From Stachybotrys elegans (Eukaryota > Ascomycota > Sordariomycetes > Hypocreales > Stachybotryaceae): 64,000 bases of DNA. Position 1 is the first letter of the stretch; every line of letters begins with the position of its first letter. The position numbers were made by a program, and so were the translations under genes. Location of the stretch: positions 1,674,001 through 1,738,000 of the forward strand of contig JAGPNK010000002.1 of the NCBI GenBank assembly GCA_020746835.1, given 5' to 3'. Positions 21,561 through 32,429 of this stretch are shown one piece after another. The notes beneath the pieces are model-generated. The model was not told where the DNA came from. It saw only the letters and a program-made list of their open reading frames with translations, and did not search any database.

Positions 21561-22820
21561 TCAAGCATCCCAGCTGGGTGAGTCGAGCAGAGGGTCGACC
21601 AGAAAAGGCTTCAACGCAAACGCAGCCGGCTGCTCCGCCTTGCCCTCCACCAGCACGCTCTCCACAGACACCCACGACCCGTCCCTCAGCACCACAAACG
21701 CCGCCGTGCTCTCCTTGCCCACGCGGACCTCTACCCCGGCCTCCTCGGAGAAGAGAACGTGGTACTTGCCCCGCACGGCTTCCCGCGGCACGGGCTTGAC
21801 GCCTCGAAAGATGGCGCGCTTGGGTCCCACGGACGGCGCGAGGACCATAGACCACACCGACCCGGAGACGAGCGTCCTGCGCCTAAAGTCCTCGGCGTCC
21901 CAGGACACCCAGTCGATCCTCGAGTCGCCCTTGGTCACCTTGGGCGCGTGCCTGAGCTCCTTGCCCTCGAGCTGCGACCCCACGTCCTCGTGAGGAGCGA
22001 CATGCAGCCCGTCCCGCAGGCCTTGGACCAGCATCTCCGCGCCTACATCGCCCGCAGCCTCGATCAAGGTGGAGAGCGTATCTTCCGGGCGAATCGGGAT
22101 GGTGTGAGGCGGCGTCTGGGCCAGGATGGTCCCGTGGTCAAACTTGCGGCTGTCCAGCGTCTGCAGCGACACTCCTATATACTCATCCCTCCGCAGCAGG
22201 GCATGGTGAATCGGCGCAGGACCTCTCAGGCTATCTGCGTCAGTAATTCTCTCTTGAACCAGGGTGTGGTACGCTTACTCTGGCAGAAAAGACGGGTGGA
22301 CGTTGAGCCCGCCGTACTTTGCCGAGCCGAGTATCCTCGGCGGCACAAACAGGCCAAACGAGACGGCGACAATCAGGTTGGTTCCTTCAGGGAGCTGTGC
22401 ACGCCCATCAGTAGTCTGCACGCAGCACGCCCAGAGTCTCACCGCCACGCACCTCCCACTCCCTAAACGTGTCCCGCTGATGTGTCTTGAGACCCAGCCT
22501 CTCCGCCAGCGTCTGGCAGGGCACTATGATGCAGGTCAGAACAGTTGCAGCGCAATGCAGACATCACACCCACCCTCGCGCAGCTGTTTGTAGCCACGGC
22601 CCGTCCTCTTGGGCGGCCGGACCATGACCTCCATCGACTCTATCAATGCGGGATTCCGCTTCTTCTCTTCATGCAGAGCTCGCAGGGACCGGCAGCTGAA
22701 GTCGTCCGACCCGCAGAACAGGATGCGCAGCGGGTCGGAAGTCTTGCTGTACCATCGCCGCGCCGGGCTGGTCCGGAGCCCGGCGGCAGCCCCAGCAAAT
22801 CGGGCGAGTCGGAAAGTCAT
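21561..22820 (-). CDS. FMT1: mitochondrial methionyl-tRNA formyltransferase
   Basis: Four exons (22820-22574, 22523-22453, 22394-22279, 22230-21561; introns 48-58 nt) encode 367 aa. The basic N-terminus with RFAGAAAGLRTSPARRWYS is a mitochondrial presequence. Then come ILFCGSDDFS (formyltransferase N-terminal fold), LNVHPSFLPDLRGPAPIHHA with the catalytic His region, and GVSLQTLDSRKFDHGTIL with the conserved Asp. The C-terminal domain (residues about 230-367) contains SRIDWVSW. It formylates initiator Met-tRNA for mitochondrial translation using 10-formyl-THF. Confidence 0.88.
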
Positions 22821-23016
22821 GATCCACTGGTCAATTGGTCAATCATGGAGATGAATCCCGGTAACAGGTGTATTGTGATGGTGGTGCCATACGCATGTGA
22901 GAAGATTGGAGCAAAATCCCGGCACCCGCGTTTGCTGCAAACACGCTTAACTGCATGTCGACCAAGACACCACCACCATCAAAGGGAATGGCAAACAGAG
23001 CAGATAATAGGAACTG

Positions 23017-24063
23017 CTATAATTCTACCGTCCAGTCGCAAGCTACAGTCCATGTCTCATTTTCCAACTCTACGTCCCACACTGGTCGGCCCAAAAGTAT
23101 CGTGCTGCCCACACCCACATCCGCCCTTGTTCCCAGCCCAGTCAGTCTACCTTCCCCGGCGAGGATGAATCCCTTGCGCTGCTCGTCGCCTCGGCTCCGA
23201 ACCAGATACATCCTCGCACCTGGCTTGACGCTGCCCACAACCACCTTGAGCGTGGGATCGGGAGCGGTTCTGTCGGAGCCCTCCCATCCCTTGACGTCCG
23301 ATAGCCAGCCCTGAAGCTCCGCCGCCAACCCGTGCGGCACGTACTTTGCTCCGCGTCGCTGTGGCGAGAATGCAATGGGCAGACCTTCTGTTTCCATGTC
23401 TGCGTCTAGCGGCTTGAAGCGTGGAGGCGGTCGGAAGACCGGTTGCGGCAGATCGCTAAGCGCGTCGGCAGTATAGCCGGCGCGTCCCGGCGTATCGAAT
23501 TCGTCACCGCTAAGATGGTCATAGCTAGAGGCCCTGTCCTCTGTTCGTGTGTGACCCAGAGGAGAGCTGAATTCTACCAAGGGATCTCTGTCCACCCGGC
23601 GTCGCTTGGCCTCTCTCCTCTCGGATAGGGGACTCTGCGGCCAAGGATCTGGTTCGTCATCGATGGGCATGTCTGCCTCTGATGGCGAGGCGGCATCGTC
23701 AAGCAACCGGTTTACGTCATTCTGGGGTGAAGCAGCCTCAGACTCGTCCTCGATGGAATCGTCAGGAGATTGCCGCCCCTTATGGTCAGAAAGCTCGTCG
23801 CGGTCGTCGAGTGAATCCTGGTATTCTTCGCTCTGCCCGTCGTCGTCCTCTATATCCTCGTTGTTCTGCCCTCTCTTTGCCACCGACGAGGAGCTAAATC
23901 GCGGTGTCGACCGGAACTGGGAGGGAGCCGTCGGCGTCTGCGAGGACTGGGTGGCGCGAGCAGGTACTCTGAATCGCCATGGTGTAGGCGTCTGCAGGTC
24001 GTCAGCTCAAGGGTGGTAACATTGGATTGCCTGCACGCTGCCTACCGTGGGTGGAGGACTCAT
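23017..24063 (-). CDS. conserved acidic fungal protein, OB-fold-like C-terminus
   Basis: A tiny first exon of 18 nt (24063-24046, MSPPPT) joins exon 2 (23991-23017) in phase 0 across a 54-nt intron, giving 330 aa. The N-terminal part has TPTPWRFRVPARATQ and SQFRSTPRF. Then come a long acidic Ser-rich stretch, a basic nuclear-signal-like patch (REAKRRRVDR) and a compact C-terminal domain of alternating strands (LKVVVGSVKPGARMYLVRS...). The C-terminal pattern suggests an OB-like beta barrel. I do not recognise a named family. A nuclear role is inferred only from the basic patch and the acidic linker. Confidence 0.65.
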
Positions 24064-25055
24064 GGTCTACGTAAACGGCAGCATGGCGAATGCGCCTGTG
24101 CTCGCCTCGGCTTGGCGGATGCCCCAGCTACGAGTGTCGCGCGAGATGGAATTTGGTGACATGACAATAGCAATCGTCTCACGACTGCTAGCTGTCTGCA
24201 GCCGATGGCGAGCAGGAAGACGAGTAGTGCAGGTATCAACGTGGGGTCCGGGTTGACCACTAACTGCTCACTGGGGGCCTATCGATAAGGTGCATCCAAC
24301 TTGCTGACGGAGTTCGTAGATTCTATCACATTCCTACGGAGCCCATCGCCGTCATAATGCAAGATTTAATGTTTCAGTTGCCGATCACCGTTGGTCATTG
24401 GTCAAACATTCGGGTACTCACCAGTGTCTCAGCCGCGCGGCCGTCTAACACACCTTCGCGTTTCCGTGTTCCATCCAGTTTGTTTCAATCATGTCTTGCA
24501 ATCAACAAGGTCTAGATGACGTAGATTATGTGTATATTCTTTTTCATTCAAGATTATTTCTAGACACAGCCGGTCCTTTGGACTCGCGAGGTCCCAATGT
24601 ATACAACAGAATGCCAGATAGTGTAGAATCCACGATTCTATCGAGAATTGCAAAGGTAAAAGAAAAGCATGTCCGTCCCCCTATTTGTCCTGTCATGCAA
24701 CAAACGAAAAGCCGCCGAATAATCCGAACATGAACGCCGGGCTGTGCATCTCGCCTGTCCCTCTTCGTGCTAGCATGCGCCGTGATGAATATTCCACAAT
24801 CATAGTACAATCCCCCCGCCCCTTGCAAAGCCAGTGAGGCCTGCCGTAATCCGTCGCCAAAACCGTGGCAGTGTTTTAATAAAGTCACTAAAACGGGTAT
24901 TTCAAGAATGGGTAGTCGTTCGTTGCTGAATCAGCGCACGCGGAAACGCTCCAGCCGCCGCACATCTGGGCAAGATCCGCTGGATGGGCTATATGCAGCA
25001 AGTGTTGATAATAATATATATGCTTGGTCGTCAAAGGTGAGCCTTGTAGAGCTCC
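24064..25055. other. intergenic region
   Basis: No supported gene lies here. The left part is the upstream flank of the acidic protein gene and the right part is the 3' flank of the DUF3405 gene. ORFs up to 114 codons are present without domains. Confidence 0.4.
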
Positions 25056-27462
25056 TTAACCATACACCAGCTCGAAGCCCGTCTTATGGTTCTTCTTAGT
25101 TGGCTTGGTGTTCTTGATCTGGTGGAGCATCACAGAGGGCAGGCAAGGACGTCCGTTCTTCTGCTCCCATCGCTTGCCACCGAGGCCGGTGTCGATCCAG
25201 CCCATCCAGTTGTTGTACAGTCGGTTCGGAGGTTCGGCACGGTAGTACCACGTGTTGCCCTGGTAGCGGCGCTCGCGTCCCCAGCCCATGGGACTTCCAC
25301 GGCCACCGCACTCACCCTTCACGCCAGGGTTGAACCACTTGTTCAAGAACTTGCCGTTCCAGTCACGGTCCGTGAAGACGGGGTGGGGAGCAAAGACAGC
25401 CTTGAAGCCGTGGAGCAGCGCGATCGTCTGGGGGGTCATTTCTGAGGCGACGTGGTTGCCACGCTTGTTCTCCACGTGCATGATGTCGAGCAGGCGCTTC
25501 GAGACGCGAGACTGTGTGACGATGGTGGTACGACGAGGCAGGTCCCATGTGTGGTGCGTCTCATCCGTAAAGCCCCAGACGTGCTTGGCAATGACCCAGT
25601 TGCTGTTGATGGGGTTGAAGAGGGGTCCGACAGTGATGACATCGGCATCCTCTCCTACACCCCAGATGTAGTCGTCGTCCGCAGCCCTCTCGGTCGGGGG
25701 CTTGGGGCCAACGGGGTTGACGAAGGGAAGGTCGACAGGTCCCCAGATGGTGTCGTCGCCATACTTCTCCTCGATATCCTTGCGGAAGGTAGTGTCGTAG
25801 TCGCCGTGGTACTCGGGAATGTACCATCGCTCGTTTCGCTCCCACAGACCTCGTCGCGGCTGCTTACGAGCAAACCTGTCCAGGCTCTGAAGAAGGTCGT
25901 AATGGTGGCCAGTGAAGCGGAAGTCCATCTCCCAGTTCCAGATGAAGTCGAACTGGGGGTGGTCATGGCTGAACTTTTGGACCGAGAGCCACTGAGCGGT
26001 GTGAACGCTGCGCTCGTTCTCATCCTTGAGCTCGGTGTAGATGTTCCACACGACTTCGTCGTTCCAGAGGACAGTCATACCCCAGAACTCAGGAGGAATA
26101 TTCTCCTGGAGAACATACTGGTAGGTCTCAGGGTCGTCAAAGATACGGAGCGCCCGGTCCTTGACGTGAACAAGGAGGAAGACCTCAAACTCGCCACCAG
26201 ACTTGAGGGTGAGCTCGCTAACCAGGGCACGCATAACCTGCTTGTCGTTCTCGGTGTACTCCTTGCCAGTGTAGGATCGCAGCAGAACAGCAGTGCGCTT
26301 CTCGGCAACGTAACCAGTGTTGGCAGGAGCAGCCTCGGCGCTACGGTTAGTGTTGGTCTCGAAGCCGATGGAAGCGCGCTCCTCAATCTTGGGCGAGCTG
26401 GCCGAGGCCCCGAGAGGGACAAACTCAGTCGTCTCGCTCATGGCCTTCTCGCGGGTCTCAGGGTAGGCGTCGAGGTAAGGGTTCTTGCGGTTGCGGGTCA
26501 AGTCGTAGCGCTTAGCGTTCTTGGCCACGCATCGTCGCTGAAGATCACCCCAGTTGACATTGTCCCAGTTCATAACCTCGGTCTCGCCGCCAACCTTCTT
26601 GGTCTGCTCCGTCAAGCCGTAGGGTCCAAGACGAGTTTCACGCTCCCAGCAAAGGTTGGGATCCATGCCTAGAAGATCGTAGCTGCCAAACTTGGGGGCA
26701 GGCCAGTCATGGGGCCTGCCCTTGAAGACAAGGAGGTCCTCGACAAGCTCGGCAGCGGCACCCTTGCAGGAAACGTAGGGAGCGTGGCCATCAGACTTCC
26801 ACTGCTCACTGTTGTAGTCAGGGTACGGGTTGAAGCGAACAGGCTTGTCAGCGGCGAAGGGGAAGGAGGCATCAGGATCTTCCCGGAGGTAAGAGTTGGC
26901 TTCCTCAGTACGGTTGTCCTGGTAGTCCAGCGTGGCGAGCGTGTTTCCATAGATGAGGTTCGAGGTTGGCAGGCTGGCAAATATGGTTAGCAGGGCAGCC
27001 AGCTTGCGATGTGTTGGCGACTTACTTGGCTGTGGCCTTGTAGACATATCTCCACATCTTACGCATATCCTTCTCATGCTGCAGACGGCCAATCTCGCCA
27101 GGTTCGCGGTCCTTGCCATCCGTCTCGTACCCAGGTTCAATGTCGTTGGGGTCTTCAGGGTCGTCGACATCTCGCCACTTCCTCAGGTCCTTGAGATCAA
27201 TCTCCCACTCGGCAGCGAGATCGATCTGGCCCGTCTCCGTCTTGGGAACGTTGGCGTCATCCTCGGGGGTAGGGGCCTGGGTCGAGGGAGTGGTGGCTTC
27301 GTGGATGTAGGGGACTATCTGAACGCTGGTAGACGGGCCAGTAAAGAGCAGATAGTATGCAGTAAGTGAGGCCAGGGCGGCCAGGAGCAGCGTCCTGGGC
27401 CGCGGCCGAGACATGAGCATGCGCCGGGTTTGCGGATGCAGCATCTTGTCCATTCCACCCAT
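25056..27462 (-). CDS. DUF3405 type II membrane protein
   Basis: Two exons (27462-27026 and 26973-25056; 52-nt intron with GTAAGT donor and CTGCTAACC branch) give 784 aa. A basic N-terminus precedes one membrane span at residues about 24-40 (TLLLAALASLTAYYLLF). A lumenal acidic stem follows. The large DUF3405 domain contains TAVLLRSYTGKEY, FEVFLLVHVKD, FIWNWEMDFRFTGHHYDLL, ADDDYIWGVGEDADVI and HGFKAVFAPHP. The topology and the conserved Asp/Trp clusters suggest a Golgi glycosyltransferase-like enzyme, but that is inference; the family has no established reaction. An in-frame ATG at 27774 exists but precedes sequence without family similarity, so 27462 was preferred. Confidence 0.85.
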
Positions 27463-30400
27463 GTGTTTAAGTTGAGACAATGTGGGTGGGCAACTGTGAA
27501 TTCGAAATGGATCGAGGGGTGGCCTGTCGTCACGCAGGGCAGCGTCAATGACAGTGGTATTGAATGCGAGAGATTGACGATTAAAATGGCATGTTTCAAA
27601 GGGCCGAGCCGTTGTATTCTGGGCGGAAGAGGCTGGCTGCTGGGTGGCCGGCGGGTGGGCGGGCGTCGTTGGAGGGAGCGAAGGCGGGCGAACGACGGTG
27701 GTTGGCGATGAAAGAGGCAGCGCTGGCTCCGGCGAGAAAGTATCAACAGTGCTTGGCTGCTGACGTTGTGGCACTCGTTCGCGTATGTGCGGGTTGGACG
27801 AGCGGAATGCGATGCTGGGGTGGTTGATCTAAAGAGTGGCACGACCTCTGTCAAAGAGACCTTTGTAACGACAGACGGGCTACACGAGCGAGTCCGACGC
27901 GAGATGAAAATGGACAGACAAAGACGAGCGTTTGCTGTGTCGGGAGGGAACAGGAACAGGAGAAGAGAGGAGAGCGAGGATAAGAAAAGAGACAGGAGGG
28001 GGGTGGGTGCGTGGAGAGGAAGAAATGAAATGAAGAGTCGAAGGCTAGGCAGGCTAGCAGAAGGAAGGATAGGGATAGGGATGGGACTCGGCTGGGCGCT
28101 GGGCTGGCTGGGCGGGCTGGCTGAATAGGGATGGGATAATAGGGGAAGAGAAAGGATGGACTGGGGGGGGCTTGGGGGATGGTGGACTGGGCTCGTGGAG
28201 CGGACTGGAGGTTGGAGGCTGGCCAGTGGGCAATGGGCAGTGGCTCGTCCGGGTGGGTGGAGCGGCTTCTGTACTTTGCAGGCCTAGCAGGGTACCGCCG
28301 GAGTACTTGGTGCTTGCATGCATGAGCGGTGGCGGCAGCGGCATATGCAGCAATAAGGAGTACCCGGTCAGTACTAGGCGAGAACCATCTGCATCTGGTT
28401 GGCGCGTCCAGGGCCGGGATTACGCGAGGAGGCAATCGTCCCCGACACTGGTGGCGACTTTGCAGGAACCTGCGTCCCCTCTGCAGACCGTACCTCTGAT
28501 GCCGGATCCCAAGTAGACGGCATGTACAGTAGCCGCCACATCAAGATAACGAACCGATGCATCACCCATCATCAGCATTCGTCGAGTATTCCTCTTCGTA
28601 TCGGAAATACGACTACCCATAGGCGCGAGAAAAAGGCTGAAGCATCTAACCTGTTGCTATCTTGAGAATGGCAGAGCCCCGTGTCGCGTGGGCCGCCCAG
28701 CCCGCCACGGTCGTGGCGCCAGCAGCACTCGGCGTAGCAGACGGCAAGCCTCAATTGCATCGGGTTAATGGGCTCTCGTATGTAGGCGCGTCCAAGATAC
28801 AGCGTGTCGCCATGGGCGCATGGTGAGATTGTGCAATCGAATCCCTCACATTTCCGATGCAAGGAGAAAGGTACTTCTCAGGTACCTCCTAAGTCCCAGG
28901 TGGGTCTTATCGTGGTTGTGTGGAAAGGAAGTACCTAAGGACAGTGGAAGTACTACCTTGAGTACCTCCTTACTCGGTCAAGATGAAGGGGGACTGTCGA
29001 TATTGTGTGTGCTAATGTGATCAACCAACACAAACCTGTGGGCGGAACATCTCAATCATCGTTCATTCTGGTACCGGACGGTCGTGCGGTGATTTTCTCG
29101 AGTGATCCTGACCGCCAACGTTGATGGCAAGGAAGGATAGCCGAACGGATGACCTGGGACGATCAACGGCCGCTGTGGAAATGGCAATATGACAGTACGG
29201 GGCCAATGATAATCGCTTGACCCCCTCCCCCCGTCCTTTTGCTTGCGCAACCTGTCTGTCGCGTCTAAACAGCGGCCCACTTGCAAAAGGCTGCCCATAA
29301 ATGCCTGGAATTGTGTGTGCCACCACCATTGCCATTTCTTATAGAGGTATCGGGGCGGCTATGTTAATTGCGTCCGAGGGCAGTCGTCAGCATCTAAACT
29401 GTTTTGGGCTTGTCACACCTGGGCAAGACTTGGAGCCAACATCACGTTTCTCTTCTGGCCTCTGATCGTCGGTTGCCAAGGCAGACAAAATACTTTTTTT
29501 CTGTCTTTCGACAAGTGAAAAAATGGTTTCCCCCTTAAAGACGCCGCCTGTTCGCCACGGCAGCTTAGTATCGTCTCTATGTATCTGCCCAGGGCTAAGT
29601 CGAAGCAGCGCCTCGTTGGTGGCTATGAAAAGAAGATGGCAGGAAATAATTCAGTCGGATGGCACGCCAATGCCGTCATCACAGACCAGACTATTATTCT
29701 GTGCTTTGCCTGATTATGCGGGCGGCGTGGGGGGGCAGATAAGGGAGGAAGGCACGACGGAAGCTGCCATTTGAACGCATGCAGACACACCCCTCTTCAG
29801 CTTGATTTTGGATGGCCTCTCGACAATGTCACGGTCGTCATTCACCATCACATTACTAGCAATGGGCCCCTTCCGGGTTCTCCGCTCAGTTAGAGCCGTG
29901 CCTTTCTCCCACTTGTCTTACTCCGTATTACCCAGGCACAACGCCCCGTGCTCCCGCATTCCGTGTTCCAAACCAGACCTGAAAACCATCGACGCCGCCC
30001 TCAAAATCCTGGTTCGAGTTTCCGGCCGTCGCCTTCAAAAACTCAAACCATCTCGATGGCACGGCATCGCTTGGACAATTTGGTTCTCCTTATCCCCAAC
30101 GTCGCTCGGCGCAGAGTATCATAGCCGGCCAGGTCATGACAAGTCACTTGTAACAGGGCAGACCCCTATCCGTCTTTTACCAATCTTCATTGGGACAGGG
30201 GCCTTGCGGGCGAAATTTAAGAAAATCGAAGACCAGGATGCTGGTTCGTCGCAGACTTCTCACGCGCCTAGACGCCAAATCATCTGCTTTCGGCCACCCC
30301 TAATCACCCTGCAACAGTGGATCCTGGAGACTTTTCTTCCCTTCTTCTACTTTTGGCCTTATTATGCATGTGCTGATGGGATTTGTAGCAGCTGAGTCTT

Positions 30401-31732
30401 GACTTCAGAGAGATCGTCTAGCAGATCGCTGCCGTTCAGAGTACGCCGATCGCGAGACCACGCAACACTTGTTTCGCCGCAGACATAGAGACCGCTTGCG
30501 ACGAGCGACAAAAGCACTGCCGGGCTGCCTCCGAGTTTCCGCTTTTCTGCTACACGTCCTGTCAATCCAGCGTGACCGTGCATTGTCGTCCATGGCCCTC
30601 TGCGCGGCACCTGCTCTTCCTCCTTAGGCCAATAAAGATATGGCTAGAAACGGCTGGCCACAGGGAAGGCCCTTGTCAAGATCCTAATAGCGAAATCCTT
30701 GTGCAGATTTCACCGTCCGGTAGGCAAGGGGACAGCGCCGGTGACAGATTCCGATGAAAAAAAGATTGAATTTAAAATACCCTTAGCACCCATGCACCAC
30801 GCTAGCCAGAGCATTGGCAGAGTCAAATCAATAATTCCCTATGCCGCGGCAATTACGAGAATTAACCTCCTAGTGCCTGTCAAGCTTCGTGTCCCGCCAG
30901 GTGGCCGAGTGGCCGCCTTCTAGATTCCTTCCTTCAAGGGCATATCTCATCTTCATGGGCCAATTACATAAAGTCAAAGCGGTATTGTCCACTGATGGTG
31001 CGGTAGATGGTGGAGGTTTGATTGGGTCACAATGTTTCGCTGTTCCTCGACTTCACCCCTTTTCCATCGGGTCCATCCAACCGTGTACCAAACTTCCATA
31101 ACCTCTCATCTACCTTGCTATCAACCCCCTGCAGCTCTAAGACGATGGAGGACATTCCCGAAGCTTGGTATCGGAGCTTGTCCTGTATGTAAGACCCAAT
31201 ACACAACCAGAACACCTCCGAGTTATGGTATGCCTTTAATAGTACACGGGCACATGACTGCACAATTACGCTGGTGGCTGATTGATCATGCTTGATCTCT
31301 CTGCTGCATGTGTGGCGTTTTCCTTTTCCGTTTTTCCCTTTCCCATCCCCATCGCTAGCAAGGCATGGACTTTCCGAAAGCATCTCCAGCCTCCGTATCG
31401 GTTTTCCGATCGGGAGTCTCTAAAGTGGCTCGTGGTATAAATAAAGATTGAGTTTGGCGAGTTCGCTGCGTTCCAGAACAAATAAAATATCGCTCCCGCG
31501 ACCTCGTTCTATGTGCCTCCGCAGCCGCAACACATCGTCACGTCCGCCGATATGCCGGCGGCACCCCCGGCTGATCAACTCCGGATGCCTCCGGCATCTC
31601 AATTAACTGCATCTTTGTGCTCCGATGACATCCCAATTGTCACGATTTTACACCAGGCTATTGACATCAAGTGGTAATGGTAATGTACCCTGATACCAAT
31701 GCCCTCTCGCCGCCATCTCCTGGTTGCGTCAG
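27463..31732. other. long gene-poor region
   Basis: This 4.3-kb stretch has no supported coding gene. From 27463 to about 28400 the minus strand is strongly CT-rich, typical of a long 5' leader or promoter of the DUF3405 gene. Around 28870-28975 there is a cluster of GTACCT/AGGTAC motifs. The remaining ORFs (such as 29802-30395, plus) have no domain and atypical composition. A tRNA gene closes the region at 31733. Confidence 0.45.
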
Positions 31733-31820
31733 GGGCGTGTGGTCTAGTGGTATGACGTCGGCTTCGCATTCCTCATCGTGCGTCTGCTGAAGGTCCGGAG
31801 TTCGATTCTCCGTTCGTCCA
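31733..31820 (+). tRNA. tRNA-Ala(CGC) with a 16-nt intron
   Basis: The acceptor stem is GGGCGTG/TTCGTCC with discriminator A at 31820. It has a G3-U70 wobble pair, the alanine identity element, and one U-U mismatch at 6-67. The D arm is GTC-TAGTGGTAT-GAC. The anticodon stem is TCGGC/GCTGA with anticodon CGC at 31765-31767. The T arm is CGGAG-TTCGATT-CTCCG. A 16-nt intron (31769-31784) sits one base after the anticodon, as in nuclear tRNA introns. Confidence 0.88.
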
Positions 31821-32429
31821 GGCTCTTTTCTTTTTGCTCCATCTCACGATGGTTCAGGCCGTCCGTCTGCTGATGCGGGTCAAGGCAGGTAGGTGGTTGG
31901 GACTACTGTGTGGCTCGGTTGGTGACATTATGGCATCGACATGACAGAGGTGTGCTGGTTGCTTGAACTGGAATATCGGTCTGTTCGAGGTCGACAGTCT
32001 ACGGCACACTTATATGGCACCAGGATACGTTGCCCCTCAAGGCTTGGTTTGTTTTGCATCATCTATTGAGTTGTGTGCGTCTTGTCCAAGGTCCCGTCAA
32101 GTTTGCTGCCTGCCTTGTAACTCCTTTCATGAATCCCCCAAATCCCAAAGACCGACCATCCAAAGACCTGGCCCTTCTCATGAGACGCCACTCAGGGCCA
32201 GCCAACGCCGACAAACCAACCGATGAAAAGAAAAATGCAACAGGGTATATCGCCAACAAGAAACTAGACAGCGGCCGCAGTGAGCCTCGGATAGCAACTC
32301 CCCGGGGTCAAGGGGGCTGCGCGTATTAGTGGAAAATCGTGAGAGGTAATGTGATTACAAGTCGTATGTTTCTTGGTAAGAAGAGAAAGGGGTCGAAGCA
32401 GGCAGGCTTTGTAAAGCTCGTGACCTGCT
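31821..32429. other. intergenic region
   Basis: This is the 3' flank of the tRNA and of the LIM-protein gene. No coding or RNA feature is supported. Confidence 0.4.

Noticed and set aside
25452..26672. 406-codon + strand ORF
   Set aside because: It is antisense to the DUF3405 exon; it is Val/Leu-rich because of biased third positions on the coding strand.
25056..27462. transporter (MFS) annotation
   Set aside because: DUF3405 proteins are sometimes labelled so, but only one N-terminal span is visible.
29802..30395. 197-codon + strand ORF in the gene-poor block
   Set aside because: It has no domain, no splice signals consistent with neighbours and mixed composition; it looks accidental.
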